Shown: positions 8,370 to 16,443 of the stretch, piece after piece
Numbering within the stretch: the first letter of the stretch is position 1
Layout of the letters: each line of letters opens with the position of its first letter
Assembly: GCA_946479255.1 (NCBI GenBank)
Contig: CAMLFK010000072.1
Span: 1 to 19,719, forward strand
Length of the DNA stretch: 19,719 nucleotides
Direction of reading: 5' to 3'
Origin: an uncultured Oxalobacteraceae bacterium
GTDB taxonomy: Bacteria > Pseudomonadota > Gammaproteobacteria > Burkholderiales > Burkholderiaceae
Position numbers and translations under genes: made by a program
Notes under the pieces: model-generated
What the model saw: only the letters and a program-made list of their open reading frames with translations
Database searches by the model: none
What the model was told of the DNA's origin: nothing

Positions 8370-9610
8370 ACGCCGCCCACCATCAGTTCGGCGAAAGCGG
8401 CCAGTTGCTCGTCGGGGGCCTCATCGCCGAAACGCTGCTCGTACAGGCGGCGGAAAATGTCGTCCGGCTGCATCTGGGCCAGCTGGTCGAGCGACATGGC
8501 ATCAATCACCGCGCCGGCGGTCTGGATGCGGCGGGTCGGCTCGATCTTGGCCAGGCGCACCGGTTTACCGGCCAGCGCCGCTTCGATGCGTCCGCGCAGG
8601 CCCGGTTCGGGGCCGTCGAGCAGCACGCGCACCTCCAGGTAGGGCTGCTGATGGATCTCCAGCTCGGGCAGGTCGAGCGCTTCGAGCGCGGCCAACGCTT
8701 CTTCAAGCGGGGCGGGTTTGGGCGGAATGCGCAGCAGCTGCACCGCGCGCGGCACCGCCAGCGGAGTGACTTCGCGCGCCAGGCCGCCGGCCAGGTCGAT
8801 CCGCAGGATCTGGTGGTGGTAGCCGGTTTCGGCGAAGGACAGGGGCAGCGGGCTGCCGCAGTAGCGCAGGTGCTCCTTCTGGCCGACCTTTTGCGCCAGG
8901 TGCAGATGGCCGAGCGCCGCGTAGGCGATGCCGGCGCCGAAGATGGCGGCGGGCAGGGCTTCGGTGCCGCCGATGACGATGCGCCGTTCCGATTCGAGCG
9001 AGGCTTGGCCATCGACCATGTGGCAATGGCCCATCGCCAGGATCGCTTCGCCATTCAGGCAGCGGCCGGTGGCCAGCGCGTGGGTCTGTTTATACAGTTC
9101 GGCGATGCCGGCCAGGTAGGGGTCGGCCGGCGCTTCTTCGCCTTCGGCGGCGGCCACGCGCGGTACGTCGCCGGGCCGCAGAAACGGGATCGCCATGCAC
9201 CACGCGGCCACCTTGCCGTCCTTGCCGTGCAGCGGCACCAGCAGGCGTTCCAGGTCGATTGCGCCGTCCGGGCGCCGCACGATGTGGCCGATCACGCTGG
9301 TGCCGTGCGCTTCGAGCAGCGGGCCGGGCGCCTCGATGCGGCCGGGCGAGTCGTGGTTGCCGGCGATGAGGACGATGTCGAGTTGCGGTGCGCGGGCGCG
9401 CGCCTGCTGGAGGAAGCGGTACAGCTGCTTTTGCGCCTGCGCGGACGGGTTGGCGGTGTCGAACACGTCGCCGGCAATCAGCAGCGCGTCGGCCTGTTCG
9501 GCCACGATGGTGTCGAGCAGCCAGTCGAGGAAGCACTGGTGCTCGTAGGTACGTTCGAAGTGGTGCAGGGTCTGGCCGAGGTGCCAGTCGGAGGTGTGCA
9601 ACAGCCGCAT
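8366..9610 (-). CDS. sbcD: Exonuclease subunit SbcD (Mre11-type nuclease)
   Basis: SbcD is the metal-dependent nuclease subunit of SbcCD, with 3'-5' exonuclease and endonuclease activity on hairpins in the nucleoid. The calcineurin-like phosphoesterase motifs are all present in order: DWH (8-10), GDVFD (47-51), GNHD (84-87), GHCH (194-197) and GHLH (234-237). The metal ligands are therefore intact. The length of 414 residues matches the family. The C-terminal part should form the capping domain and the contact with SbcC. The ATG at 9610 has only a weak ribosome-binding site. The stop overlaps the sbcC start by four bases. The dienelactone hydrolase gene ends 86 bases upstream on the same strand; a TATAGT box at 9650-9645 may provide a separate start. 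Confidence 0.97.
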   Translation of the reverse strand: MRLLHTSDWHLGQTLHHFERTYEHQCFLDWLLDTIVAEQADALLIAGDVFDTANPSAQAQKQLYRFLQQARARAPQLDIVLIAGNHDSPGRIEAPGPLLEAHGTSVIGHIVRRPDGAIDLERLLVPLHGKDGKVAAWCMAIPFLRPGDVPRVAAAEGEEAPADPYLAGIAELYKQTHALATGRCLNGEAILAMGHCHMVDGQASLESERRIVIGGTEALPAAIFGAGIAYAALGHLHLAQKVGQKEHLRYCGSPLPLSFAETGYHHQILRIDLAGGLAREVTPLAVPRAVQLLRIPPKPAPLEEALAALEALDLPELEIHQQPYLEVRVLLDGPEPGLRGRIEAALAGKPVRLAKIEPTRRIQTAGAVIDAMSLDQLAQMQPDDIFRRLYEQRFGDEAPDEQLAAFAELMVGGV

Positions 9611-9696
9611 GTGGGTGGTTCGTGTGTGCTCGAATCGGGCACGTACTATAACGCAGACCGCTTAGACCGCCGGGGTATTCCTTCTTTGCCTCCGAC

Positions 9697-10386
9697 CTAA
9701 AGCAGGTGGGCGGCGAAAAAAGCCAGTGTGCGTTCGTGGGCCAGCTGGGCGGCAGCGTGGTCGTAATGCTTGCCGCCTTTGCGGGCGAACGCATGGTTGC
9801 AGCCGGGATAGACATGAATCTCGGCCTTGCCCTCGGCCGCGGCGATGATCTTGGCGCGCGCTTCGGCACTGATGTATTCGTCCTGGTCGCCCAGGTGCAT
9901 GGCCAGCGGCGAGCTCAACTCGGCGAATTCGGCTACGTACTTGTCGGTGCCGCCACCGTAATAGGCCACCGCCGCATCCGGTCCCAGGCGCGCGGCGGCG
10001 AGGAATGTCAGCAGGCCGCCGAAGCAAAAGCCCATCACGCCAACCTTGCCGTTGGCCTTGGTAAAGCTGCCCGCGCGGGCGATGGCCAGTTCGATGTCCT
10101 GTACCGCCTTGTCGATATCGGTGGCCTGCTTGAGCGCCATGGCGCGGTGCCATTCGGCCTGGGTGGCGTCGCTCAGTTCGATGCCAGGCTCGCTGCGCCA
10201 GTACAGGTCGGGGCAGACGGCAATATAGCCAGCCTTGGCCATGTCGTCGCAATGCTTGCGCATGTCGGCGTTGATGCCGAAAATTTCCTGCAGCACTACG
10301 ACCGACGGCGCCAGGGCCACATCGGGGTAGGCGACGTAGGCGCCGAAGCTGCCGTCCGGTGTATCGATGGTGATGCGCTCGTTCAT
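9697..10386 (-). CDS. Dienelactone hydrolase family protein
   Basis: This is a predicted alpha/beta hydrolase of 229 residues, related to carboxymethylenebutenolidase, which opens dienelactone in chlorocatechol and related ring-cleavage pathways. The family triad is visible: nucleophile Cys121 in GFCFGG, Asp169 in GDQDEY, and His198 in CNHAF. Glu34 in LQEIFG matches the glutamate that activates the cysteine in characterised enzymes. No catechol pathway genes are nearby, so the natural substrate here may be different. I chose the ATG at 10386 (MNERITIDTPDG), which follows a GGGG stretch. An in-frame GTG at 10425 would add 13 residues and would start inside a tandem repeat, so it is unlikely. 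The gene follows the diguanylate cyclase by 56 bases. Confidence 0.93.
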   Translation of the reverse strand: MNERITIDTPDGSFGAYVAYPDVALAPSVVVLQEIFGINADMRKHCDDMAKAGYIAVCPDLYWRSEPGIELSDATQAEWHRAMALKQATDIDKAVQDIELAIARAGSFTKANGKVGVMGFCFGGLLTFLAAARLGPDAAVAYYGGGTDKYVAEFAELSSPLAMHLGDQDEYISAEARAKIIAAAEGKAEIHVYPGCNHAFARKGGKHYDHAAAQLAHERTLAFFAAHLL

Positions 10387-10413
10387 GTGGCCCCCGCGGG
10401 AATCAGATGCGCC

Positions 10414-10441
10414 GAATTCTGGCACAAGAATTCTGGCACAA
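10414..10441. repeat. Perfect 14-bp tandem duplication
   Basis: The unit GAATTCTGGCACAA occurs twice head to tail, at 10414-10427 and 10428-10441. It fills much of the 56-bp gap between the cyclase stop and the hydrolase start. It looks like a replication-slippage duplication. A regulatory role is not evident. Confidence 0.95.
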
Positions 10442-10442
10442 A

Positions 10443-12737
10443 TCAGGCGGAGGCGGCGCGTTGGACCGGCGGCGCGGCGCGGAAGGTATCGCGCCCGGCC
10501 TGTTTGGCTTCGTACAGGAGCATGTCGGCTTGTTTGAGCAGCGCTTCACCATCCTGCGCGCCGTCGCGGTACCAGGTCAGGCCGATGCTGGCCGAGACCA
10601 GCACGCTGACGCCATCGAGCTCGAATGGCACCCGCATGGCCGCGACGATCTTGGTGGCGGCGGCCACGGCATCGTCCGGCTTGCCCAGGCCTTCCATGAT
10701 GATGGTGAATTCGTCGCCGCCCAGGCGCGCCACGGTGTCAGTGCCGCGCAGCGCGTGCGTGAGCCGGCCCGAAAAGGCCTTGAGCAGCTTGTCGCCGACC
10801 GCGTGGCCCCAGGTATCGTTGACCGGCTTGAAACGGTCGATGTCCATGTACATCAGCGCCATCAGGCGGCCGTGCGCGCGGCTGTCCTGCATGGCCGTAT
10901 CGAGCTTGGCGAGGAAGCCGGCGCGGTTGGCCAGGCCGGTGAGCGGGTCGATCTGGGCCAGGCGCAGCAGGCGCTTTTTCTCGCGCTGCTGGGAGGTGAT
11001 GTCCTGGCGCATCACGTGAAAGCCCACCACGCTCTCGCCATCCTCACCCCATTGCGGGATGTAAGTGACCTCCATAGTGCGTTCGGCGCCGCTCTTCTGG
11101 TCTTGTTCTTCGAAAATCAGGGTTTCGCCCGAGAGCGCGCGTTCGATGTAAGGCAGCAGGAAATGGTGGCGCTGCAGGCCCATGGTGTCGCGGATCGTGC
11201 GCCCAGGGACGGCCATGCCTTCGCGCCCGAACTCGCGGCCGTAGGCCAGGTTGTGGAAGCGGTAGACCTGGCCGGCGTCCACATAGGCCACCATGGCCGG
11301 CATGGTGTCGGCGATGGTGCGCAGGCGCGCTTCCGATTCGCGCAGTGCCAGTTCGGCTTCGCGCAGCACGGTGATGTCGTCCAGGCTGCCCACAAATCCT
11401 TCGATGCGCCCGCCGATGCGCACCGCCGCCGCTTTCATCGACACCCATACCACGCGTCCGTCCGGATGCACGCAGCGCAGCATGCGCTGGAATGGTTCTT
11501 CGTGCTGGCGCTGGTGCTCGAACAGGCCGTCGAGCAGGATGCGGTCGTCCGGGTGCACGGCATCGATCCAGCCCTTGCCCAGTATTTGCTCGCGCGGGCG
11601 GCCGGTAATGGTTTCGATGCGCCGGTTGAGGTAGGTGCAGCTGCCATTGAGCTCGGTGCGCAACAGTCCCAGTGGCGAAGCGTTGGTCACCGCAAGCAAC
11701 TGCGCTTCGCTGGTGCGCAGGCTCTGCTCCTGTTGGCGGCGGCGCTTGATGTCGGTACGCGCCGCTTCCATGCTGGCGCGCAGCTGGGCGCTCTGGCGCA
11801 TCAGCACGGTCACGACCAGCACGATGAGCATGCTGGCCCCAAAAGCGGCGTTGAGATAGGTTTTGCGGTGGCGCTGGTAGCGCCGCATGGCGTGGGCCTC
11901 GGTCACGCCGACGATCGCCTCCAGGCCGTAGCGCGGCATCTCGCTGGCGCCGTAAACACGGCCGATCGCATCGGGTGGCGGGGCCGCCTGCAGTTCGCCG
12001 GGCGCGCTGGCCGCGGCGCGCGCCGGCCCAAAGCGCAGGTCCGCTTCGATGAACAATGCGTCGCCGATCCGCCCGACCGACAGGCCGGCCTGGCGCTGCA
12101 GCAGCACCAGCGCATCTTGCTCGCCCAGGTTGAGGCGGTCGTAGTCGTCGACGAAGACCATCGGGTCGATCAGGATCACGATCACGCCGTCGAAGCGCCC
12201 GCCGGCATCGACCAGGCGGCGCGCCACCTGGATATGCCATTTGTGGGTGCGCGCATCGACCACCGGGGTGGAAAATAGTGGCGTGTTGGCATCGGTGCGC
12301 GCAAGCGCTTGAAAGAAGGGCAAGGCCGCGACATCGGGCTCGAGGGCCGCGTTGGCACTGTCGGCCAGCCGGCCGGCACGGTCGTACAAGGCCATCGGCA
12401 GATCCAGCCGGGCCGGCAGCACGCTGTCGAGCAGGCCATTGCGGCGCGCGAATTCGCGAAAGCGCAACCCACCTCGTGTCTCTTCATACTTCAGTTTGAA
12501 CAGCTGGGTGGCGTGGTCGGTCTGGCGCAGGATGTGACTGACGTGGTCGGACAGCACCCGGGCCAGCGCCTGGCTATGGGTGGTCGCTTCCTTGCGGTTG
12601 CTGTGCTGTTCGGTATCGAGCTGATGGAAAACCGCCAGCCAGAGCGCGCCCAGCAGCGACAGCGCAAATGCCGGCAGCAGCAGGACCCGGAACCAGCGGC
12701 GGGCCTGGCTGTCCGGCGAGGTCGATACGGTGCTCAA
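10443..12737 (-). CDS. Membrane-anchored PAS-PAS-GGDEF diguanylate cyclase
   Basis: This predicted sensor of 764 residues makes cyclic di-GMP. The first membrane segment is about 16-38 and the second about 296-313, enclosing a periplasmic sensory domain of about 255 residues, probably Cache-like. PAS domains lie at about 341-455 (PAC part SLDDITVLREAE) and 467-585 (VMRQDITSQQ). The GGDEF domain runs from DPLTGLANR (597-605). The active-site GGDEF is intact (673-677), and RGTD at 664-667 is an intact RxxD inhibitory site, predicting product inhibition. There is no EAL domain. The start is TTG at 12737, supported by AGGAG four bases upstream and by the lack of another initiator before the first membrane segment. 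The cue sensed is unknown. Confidence 0.94.
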   Translation of the reverse strand: MSTVSTSPDSQARRWFRVLLLPAFALSLLGALWLAVFHQLDTEQHSNRKEATTHSQALARVLSDHVSHILRQTDHATQLFKLKYEETRGGLRFREFARRNGLLDSVLPARLDLPMALYDRAGRLADSANAALEPDVAALPFFQALARTDANTPLFSTPVVDARTHKWHIQVARRLVDAGGRFDGVIVILIDPMVFVDDYDRLNLGEQDALVLLQRQAGLSVGRIGDALFIEADLRFGPARAAASAPGELQAAPPPDAIGRVYGASEMPRYGLEAIVGVTEAHAMRRYQRHRKTYLNAAFGASMLIVLVVTVLMRQSAQLRASMEAARTDIKRRRQQEQSLRTSEAQLLAVTNASPLGLLRTELNGSCTYLNRRIETITGRPREQILGKGWIDAVHPDDRILLDGLFEHQRQHEEPFQRMLRCVHPDGRVVWVSMKAAAVRIGGRIEGFVGSLDDITVLREAELALRESEARLRTIADTMPAMVAYVDAGQVYRFHNLAYGREFGREGMAVPGRTIRDTMGLQRHHFLLPYIERALSGETLIFEEQDQKSGAERTMEVTYIPQWGEDGESVVGFHVMRQDITSQQREKKRLLRLAQIDPLTGLANRAGFLAKLDTAMQDSRAHGRLMALMYMDIDRFKPVNDTWGHAVGDKLLKAFSGRLTHALRGTDTVARLGGDEFTIIMEGLGKPDDAVAAATKIVAAMRVPFELDGVSVLVSASIGLTWYRDGAQDGEALLKQADMLLYEAKQAGRDTFRAAPPVQRAASA

Positions 12738-12740
12738 GTG

Positions 12741-12746
12741 ACTCCT
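12741..12746 (-). promoter_or_regulatory. Ribosome-binding site selecting a TTG start
   Basis: AGGAGT on the minus strand lies just before the TTG at 12737-12735. No ATG or GTG in this frame is nearby, so this site decides the start. The spacing is slightly short, and TTG would lower translation. Confidence 0.65.
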
Positions 12747-12811
12747 GGTGTGTGGATCGCGCAGTGCAGGGCAAGGGAAATTGCTGCTGCGCTTGCGACC
12801 ATGCTTTACGT

Positions 12812-12836
12812 CAATTTATATTTTGCGCGTAAATTG
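12812..12836. promoter_or_regulatory. Inverted repeat overlapping the cyclase promoter (putative operator)
   Basis: CAATTTA (12812-12818) and TAAATTG (12830-12836) are perfect inverted arms 11 bases apart. They cover the -10 box and most of the spacer, so a dimeric repressor bound here would block RNA polymerase. The binding protein is unknown. Confidence 0.4.
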
Positions 12837-12843
12837 GTGAGAA
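12815..12843 (-). promoter_or_regulatory. Promoter of the diguanylate cyclase gene
   Basis: On the minus strand a -35 TTCTCA (12843-12838) and a -10 TATAAA (12820-12815) are separated by 17 bp. The predicted start is about 70 nt before the TTG codon. Confidence 0.5.
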
Positions 12844-12983
12844 TTGGTTGCTCACACGAAAAATAATGGCGTTAGGCATGATTGCAGGTGAGAAATTATC
12901 AACGTTGCCGTTGTATGCACGCATCAGTTTGTGTTGTGCTTGCTCATTTCGTTGACGTAGTTTCTGTGGAAACGTTTAGCCAC

Positions 12984-12997
12984 TTGCGATAGATCAA
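12984..12997 (+). promoter_or_regulatory. FNR/CRP-family-like binding site
   Basis: TTGCG-ATAG-ATCAA resembles the FNR consensus TTGAT-N4-ATCAA, with a perfect right half and three of five matches on the left. Its centre (12990.5) is about 40 bases before the start predicted from TACACT (13019-13024), the class II activator position. The gene downstream is hemerythrin-like, which fits an oxygen- or nitric-oxide-linked regulon, but one degenerate half-site leaves this uncertain. Confidence 0.4.
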
Positions 12998-13018
12998 ACG
13001 GACTCTGTCGGACTTCCT

Positions 13019-13024
13019 TACACT
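13019..13024 (+). promoter_or_regulatory. Putative -10 box of the hemerythrin-like gene
   Basis: TACACT matches four of six -10 bases. No -35 box is evident at 16-18 bp, as expected for an activator-dependent promoter. The implied leader is about 130 nt and contains the GCGGAC/GTCCGC hairpin at 13100-13123. Confidence 0.35.
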
Positions 13025-13159
13025 TAATACCTCGGGCTTAAGAGTCGTTCCACAGAGAACACCGCGAGTCCGGTTCAATACACGACTCCAGCCACACCAG
13101 CGGACCATTCAAAGAGAGTCCGCGGCTGTGCGCATGCGGGCATCTACTGAGGAGAATGA

Positions 13160-13801
13160 ATGTTAACGGCGACCTATACATTGGTGGCACTGTCCGTCGA
13201 ACAGGCAAAAGTTCGCACGAGTCTGCAGTCCCTCCAAAAGCTTCTCCATGCGAGTTTCATGGATCAGGCAATGCTCACGCCCGGCCAGGTTGGCTACGCC
13301 GTGGACGCCGTCAAGCGCCTGTACGAGAGCTACCACTGGCGCAAGATCGACATGTTCCTGGTGCCGGCCATCCGCGGCGCCACGGACCAGGCCAACGCGC
13401 TGCTGTGCGACCTCGACGAGCTGGCCCGCACCGCCGGCGAGGCTGTCGCGGCGGCCGCCAACCGGCTCGGATCGGCCGCGATCGATTCGCAAGCCAGCGT
13501 GGCCCATTTCTGCTCGGCCATCGAAACCTTTTGTTCGGCCAGCCTCAAGCGCCTGGACCGTGAAGAAAGCGATCTGTTCCCGGTCGCGCGGGCCGTCATC
13601 TCGGGCGAAACCTGGTTTTCCATCGCGAACAAAATGCTGGCTCACGATGCCTACGTGCAGGACTGCAAGCATGTACGCCACCCAAGCGCCCCTGCTGCGC
13701 GCCGCGCCGCAGCAATGGCCGATGCCGTTGCGCGCCGCCGGGAGCAATCGCCGCAAGGCGATGATGTCAACTATCGTGCCGCCGAGTACGTCGGGCACTG
13801 A
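13160..13801 (+). CDS. Hemerythrin-HHE-like four-helix protein, ligands apparently degenerate
   Basis: This 213-residue helical protein resembles hemerythrin/HHE proteins. Two segments fit the family pattern H-x3-E-E-x2-L-x-P: HWRKIDMFLVPA (59-70) and LKRLDREESDLFPVA (129-143). In the second, the ligand histidine would be R131, and in the first, the glutamate position is I63 (with D64 next to it). A normal di-iron site therefore looks incomplete, and an oxygen-binding role is doubtful. Remaining histidines are H30, H59, H116 and H162. I chose the ATG at 13160 because GAGGAG sits about 6-7 bases before it; an ATG four bases earlier is in another frame. The last 40 residues are low-complexity and less GC-biased at third positions than the rest. 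Confidence 0.7.
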   Translation: MLTATYTLVALSVEQAKVRTSLQSLQKLLHASFMDQAMLTPGQVGYAVDAVKRLYESYHWRKIDMFLVPAIRGATDQANALLCDLDELARTAGEAVAAAANRLGSAAIDSQASVAHFCSAIETFCSASLKRLDREESDLFPVARAVISGETWFSIANKMLAHDAYVQDCKHVRHPSAPAARRAAAMADAVARRREQSPQGDDVNYRAAEYVGH

Positions 13802-13854
13802 CACCAGCGCCCGCACGCGGGCATGACGCAAGCGACGCCACTAGCCGTTCTTGT

Positions 13855-13860
13855 TATGAT
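13855..13860 (+). promoter_or_regulatory. Putative -10 box for the DUF349 gene
   Basis: TATGAT lies 28 bases before the DUF349 ATG, in the 86-bp gap after the hemerythrin-like gene. No convincing -35 box is seen. A short GCCCG/CGGGC hairpin (13809-13822) without a T tail lies upstream. Confidence 0.35.
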
Positions 13861-13887
13861 GACGGTTTTGAAGGTTGATCTCACGTC

Positions 13888-16443
13888 ATGTTCGAATTTC
13901 TTTTCAAGCGGCCGGGAGACAAGCCCGGCGACATCCCTGCACGCAACAATGCTGAGTCTATCGCCGACTCCGGCCAGCCGGCAGGGGAGCCTGCCGCGCC
14001 GGCATCGCCTGCGCGCGTACAGCAAGCGGAGAAAATGACGCAGCTGGCCGGCGACGAGCACGCCGCCGCCGAGTTCATCCTTCAATGCGATTTTTCCGAT
14101 TTGCGCCTGGCCGCGGCCGAGCTGATTCACAGCCCGCCGCTGCTTGAACGCGTGCATGCCGCCGTGCGCAATACCGACCGCCGCGTGGCCAAGCTCTTGC
14201 AGGCGCGCCTTGATGCCTGGCGCCATCATCAAGCCGAGTTGCAGCGCGGCCAGGCTTGCATCGCCCAGGCCGAGGCACTGGCCGGCGACGACAAGCTGAC
14301 CCCCAATCAGGTCGCCGACCTGGACCGCAAATGGTCGGTCATCAAGGCCGCGGAACTGGTGGCGCAATTTAACGCGGTGCGCGAGCGCCTGGCGCAGCGC
14401 CTCGAAGCCCAGGTGGCGCTGCAGCGCGCCATGATCGACCGCCTCGGCGCGCTGCGCCAGCTCCAACACGCCGGCCTGTCGGCCCATGAACTGGCCGCGC
14501 GCCTGGCCGAGATCGGCCAGTTCCAGGCCCAGGCCCTGGAAGCGCCCGAACACAGCAGCCTGCCGCGCAGCCTGACCAACGAATTCGCTTCCGAACACGC
14601 GCGCCTGTCCGCCTCCGTGGCCGACGTCGAGCGCGCGCAAAGCGCTATTTTCGCGCGCGAGACCGCGCTGGCCGAATGGGCCGCCACCATCCCGCCGACC
14701 TTCAACGCCGAGCAGCTCAAGCGCGCCTGGCAGCAGCTGCCGGCGCTACCCGCCGACGCCGTCCCCGGCCTGCAGCAGCGCTTCGAAGAGTTGCTGGCGC
14801 GCGTGCCGGCGGCGGAACCGCGGGCCCCGCGCGAACCGCGCAAACCCGCGCCGACCGAGCAGCACATCGTCGACGCCATCGAGGCGATGGAAGCGGCCCT
14901 GCAGCAAGGCTCGCTGGGCGCGGCGGCCGAACACGACAAGATGCTCAAGGACGCCAAAGGCGCGCGCCTGTCGCCGGCCCTGGCCGACCGGCTCGCGCAT
15001 GCCCGCGCCGAGCTCAAACGCCTGTCCGACTGGGCGCGCTGGGGCGGCAACGTCTCGCGCGAAGAACTGATCAAGGCGGCCCTGCAGCTCTCCACCCAAA
15101 AGATGGCGATGAGCGAACTGGCCAAGAAGGTCGGCAGCATGCGCGACCGCTGGAAGGCGCTCGACACCTTGTCCGGCTCGGCCCCGCGCAGCCTGTGGGA
15201 GCGCTTTGACGCGGCCTGCACCACGGCCTATGCGCCGGCCGCCGCCCACTTCAAGCACCTGGCCGACGAGCGCCACACCAACGCCGCCAAGGCGCAGGCG
15301 CTGATCGCCGAAGCCCAGGCCGAGGCGGCACGCCTGAAATCGGGCGAAACGGTCGAATGGAAGCCGCTGGCCGCGCACGTGCAGCGCATGCGCCTGGCCT
15401 GGAGCCATCTGGGCGCGATCGACCGCAAGGATAAGAAGCGCCTCGACCAGGAATTTGCCGACGTGCTCAACACCCTGCAGGCGCCGCTGGAACAGCAGCG
15501 CAAGGGTGAGATGAGCACGCGCGAAACCCTGATCGCCCAGGTGTCCGCGCTCAATCCGCACGATCGCCATACGCTTGACACCTTGCGTACGATTCAGGAA
15601 CACTGGCAGGAGCATGCGCGCGCGCTGCCGCTCGAACGCAAGGCCGAGCAGGCACTGTGGCAGCGCTTTCGCGCCGCCTGCGACGCGGTGTTCGCGGCGC
15701 GCAAAGAAAGCGCGCACGCGGCCGACGCCGAACGGCGCGCCCATCAAGCGGCCAAGGAAGCTATCTGCGCGCGCCTGGAGCAGGCCGCGGCCACCGAGCT
15801 GGCACCTGCCGAGGCAAGCGCGCTGCTGCGCGAGGCGGGCAGTCAATGGCATGCGGCGGGCGAAGTCCCGCGCGCCAACGAGGCCAAGCTGGACAAGCGC
15901 TGGCACGCCGCCCAGGCGGCGCTGCAGCAGCGCATCGACAAGGCGAAACGCCAGGCCGGGCTGGCCCAGGCCGGCGCGCTGCGCGACAAGCTGCGCCTGT
16001 GCCAGGAGCTGGAAGCGGCGCTGGTGGCGGGCGAGGGCGGCGATGCCGAGCTCTGGCAGGCCCGCTGGGCCGCGCTGCCGGCCGTCAGCGCCGAATACGA
16101 GTCAGTGCTCAAGAAGCGCTTCGACGCCGCCGTGGCGGCCCTGGCGGCCGGGCGTGAAGCCTATTGCGCGCTGCTCGAAGAGAACCGCGCGCACCTGCTG
16201 CAGGACGTCCTGCGGCTGGAAATCGCGGCCGGCATCGACAGCGGCAGCGAGTTCGCGCGCGACCGCCTCAAGCTGCAGGTCGAGTCGCTGCAATCGTCGC
16301 TCAAATCCGGCCAGAAGCATGCCTCGCCCGCCGCCGGCTTCCTGGCACTGATCGCCACCCCGGCGCTGGCCGATGCCCGCACCGCCACCCGCATCGAGCA
16401 GCTGTTCACCCGTATCGCCTCCGGGCTGCGGGAGGGCAAATGA
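13888..16443 (+). CDS. DUF349 domain-containing protein (851 aa)
   Basis: This large, almost wholly helical cytoplasmic protein contains several DUF349-type repeats. The clearest are VGSMRDRWKALD followed by LWERFDAACTTAY (about 410-450) and IQEHWQEHARALP followed by LWQRFRAACDAVFAARK (about 570-610). The family pattern is a tryptophan-containing helix, then a loop, then L(W)xRFxxA. The N-terminus is short and charged, with a linker rich in Pro and Ala at about residues 10-45. There is no enzyme motif, signal peptide or membrane segment. The role of the family is not known to me; coiled-coil-like scaffolding is a guess. The ATG at 13888 has only a weak GAAGG element upstream. Its stop overlaps the moaE start by four bases. 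Confidence 0.9.
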   Translation: MFEFLFKRPGDKPGDIPARNNAESIADSGQPAGEPAAPASPARVQQAEKMTQLAGDEHAAAEFILQCDFSDLRLAAAELIHSPPLLERVHAAVRNTDRRVAKLLQARLDAWRHHQAELQRGQACIAQAEALAGDDKLTPNQVADLDRKWSVIKAAELVAQFNAVRERLAQRLEAQVALQRAMIDRLGALRQLQHAGLSAHELAARLAEIGQFQAQALEAPEHSSLPRSLTNEFASEHARLSASVADVERAQSAIFARETALAEWAATIPPTFNAEQLKRAWQQLPALPADAVPGLQQRFEELLARVPAAEPRAPREPRKPAPTEQHIVDAIEAMEAALQQGSLGAAAEHDKMLKDAKGARLSPALADRLAHARAELKRLSDWARWGGNVSREELIKAALQLSTQKMAMSELAKKVGSMRDRWKALDTLSGSAPRSLWERFDAACTTAYAPAAAHFKHLADERHTNAAKAQALIAEAQAEAARLKSGETVEWKPLAAHVQRMRLAWSHLGAIDRKDKKRLDQEFADVLNTLQAPLEQQRKGEMSTRETLIAQVSALNPHDRHTLDTLRTIQEHWQEHARALPLERKAEQALWQRFRAACDAVFAARKESAHAADAERRAHQAAKEAICARLEQAAATELAPAEASALLREAGSQWHAAGEVPRANEAKLDKRWHAAQAALQQRIDKAKRQAGLAQAGALRDKLRLCQELEAALVAGEGGDAELWQARWAALPAVSAEYESVLKKRFDAAVAALAAGREAYCALLEENRAHLLQDVLRLEIAAGIDSGSEFARDRLKLQVESLQSSLKSGQKHASPAAGFLALIATPALADARTATRIEQLFTRIASGLREGK

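Larger units (their letters stand above)
12738..13159. other. Divergent intergenic region (422 bp)
   Basis: This gap is clearly richer in A and T than the surrounding genes and shows no credible coding frame. It holds the leftward cyclase promoter with an overlapping inverted repeat, a rightward FNR-like site and -10 box, five GAGTC/GACTC copies between about 13000 and 13120, a 9-bp inverted repeat (12963-12971 with 13048-13056), and a leader hairpin at 13100-13123. Two stretches, roughly 12845-12960 and 12747-12810, show nothing I can name. Confidence 0.8.

Noticed and set aside
10420..10440. Possible sigma-54 promoter in TGGCAC...TTCTG of the tandem repeat
   Set aside because: The -12 GC dinucleotide is absent at the required spacing, and no gene follows on that strand.
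13156..13563. Alternative frame beginning at the ATG four bases before the hemerythrin-like start
   Set aside because: Its product is low-complexity Arg/Gly/Ala-rich. The frame from 13160 has better codon bias and helical HHE-like pattern.
13807..13824. Hairpin GCCCG-CACG-CGGGC after the hemerythrin-like gene as a terminator
   Set aside because: The stem is only five pairs and no T tract follows on either strand, so it is weak evidence.
16164..16439. Upstream extension of moaE by 92 codons
   Set aside because: It lies inside the DUF349 gene in another frame and has no MoaE similarity. The ATG at 16440 has a good GGGAGG site.
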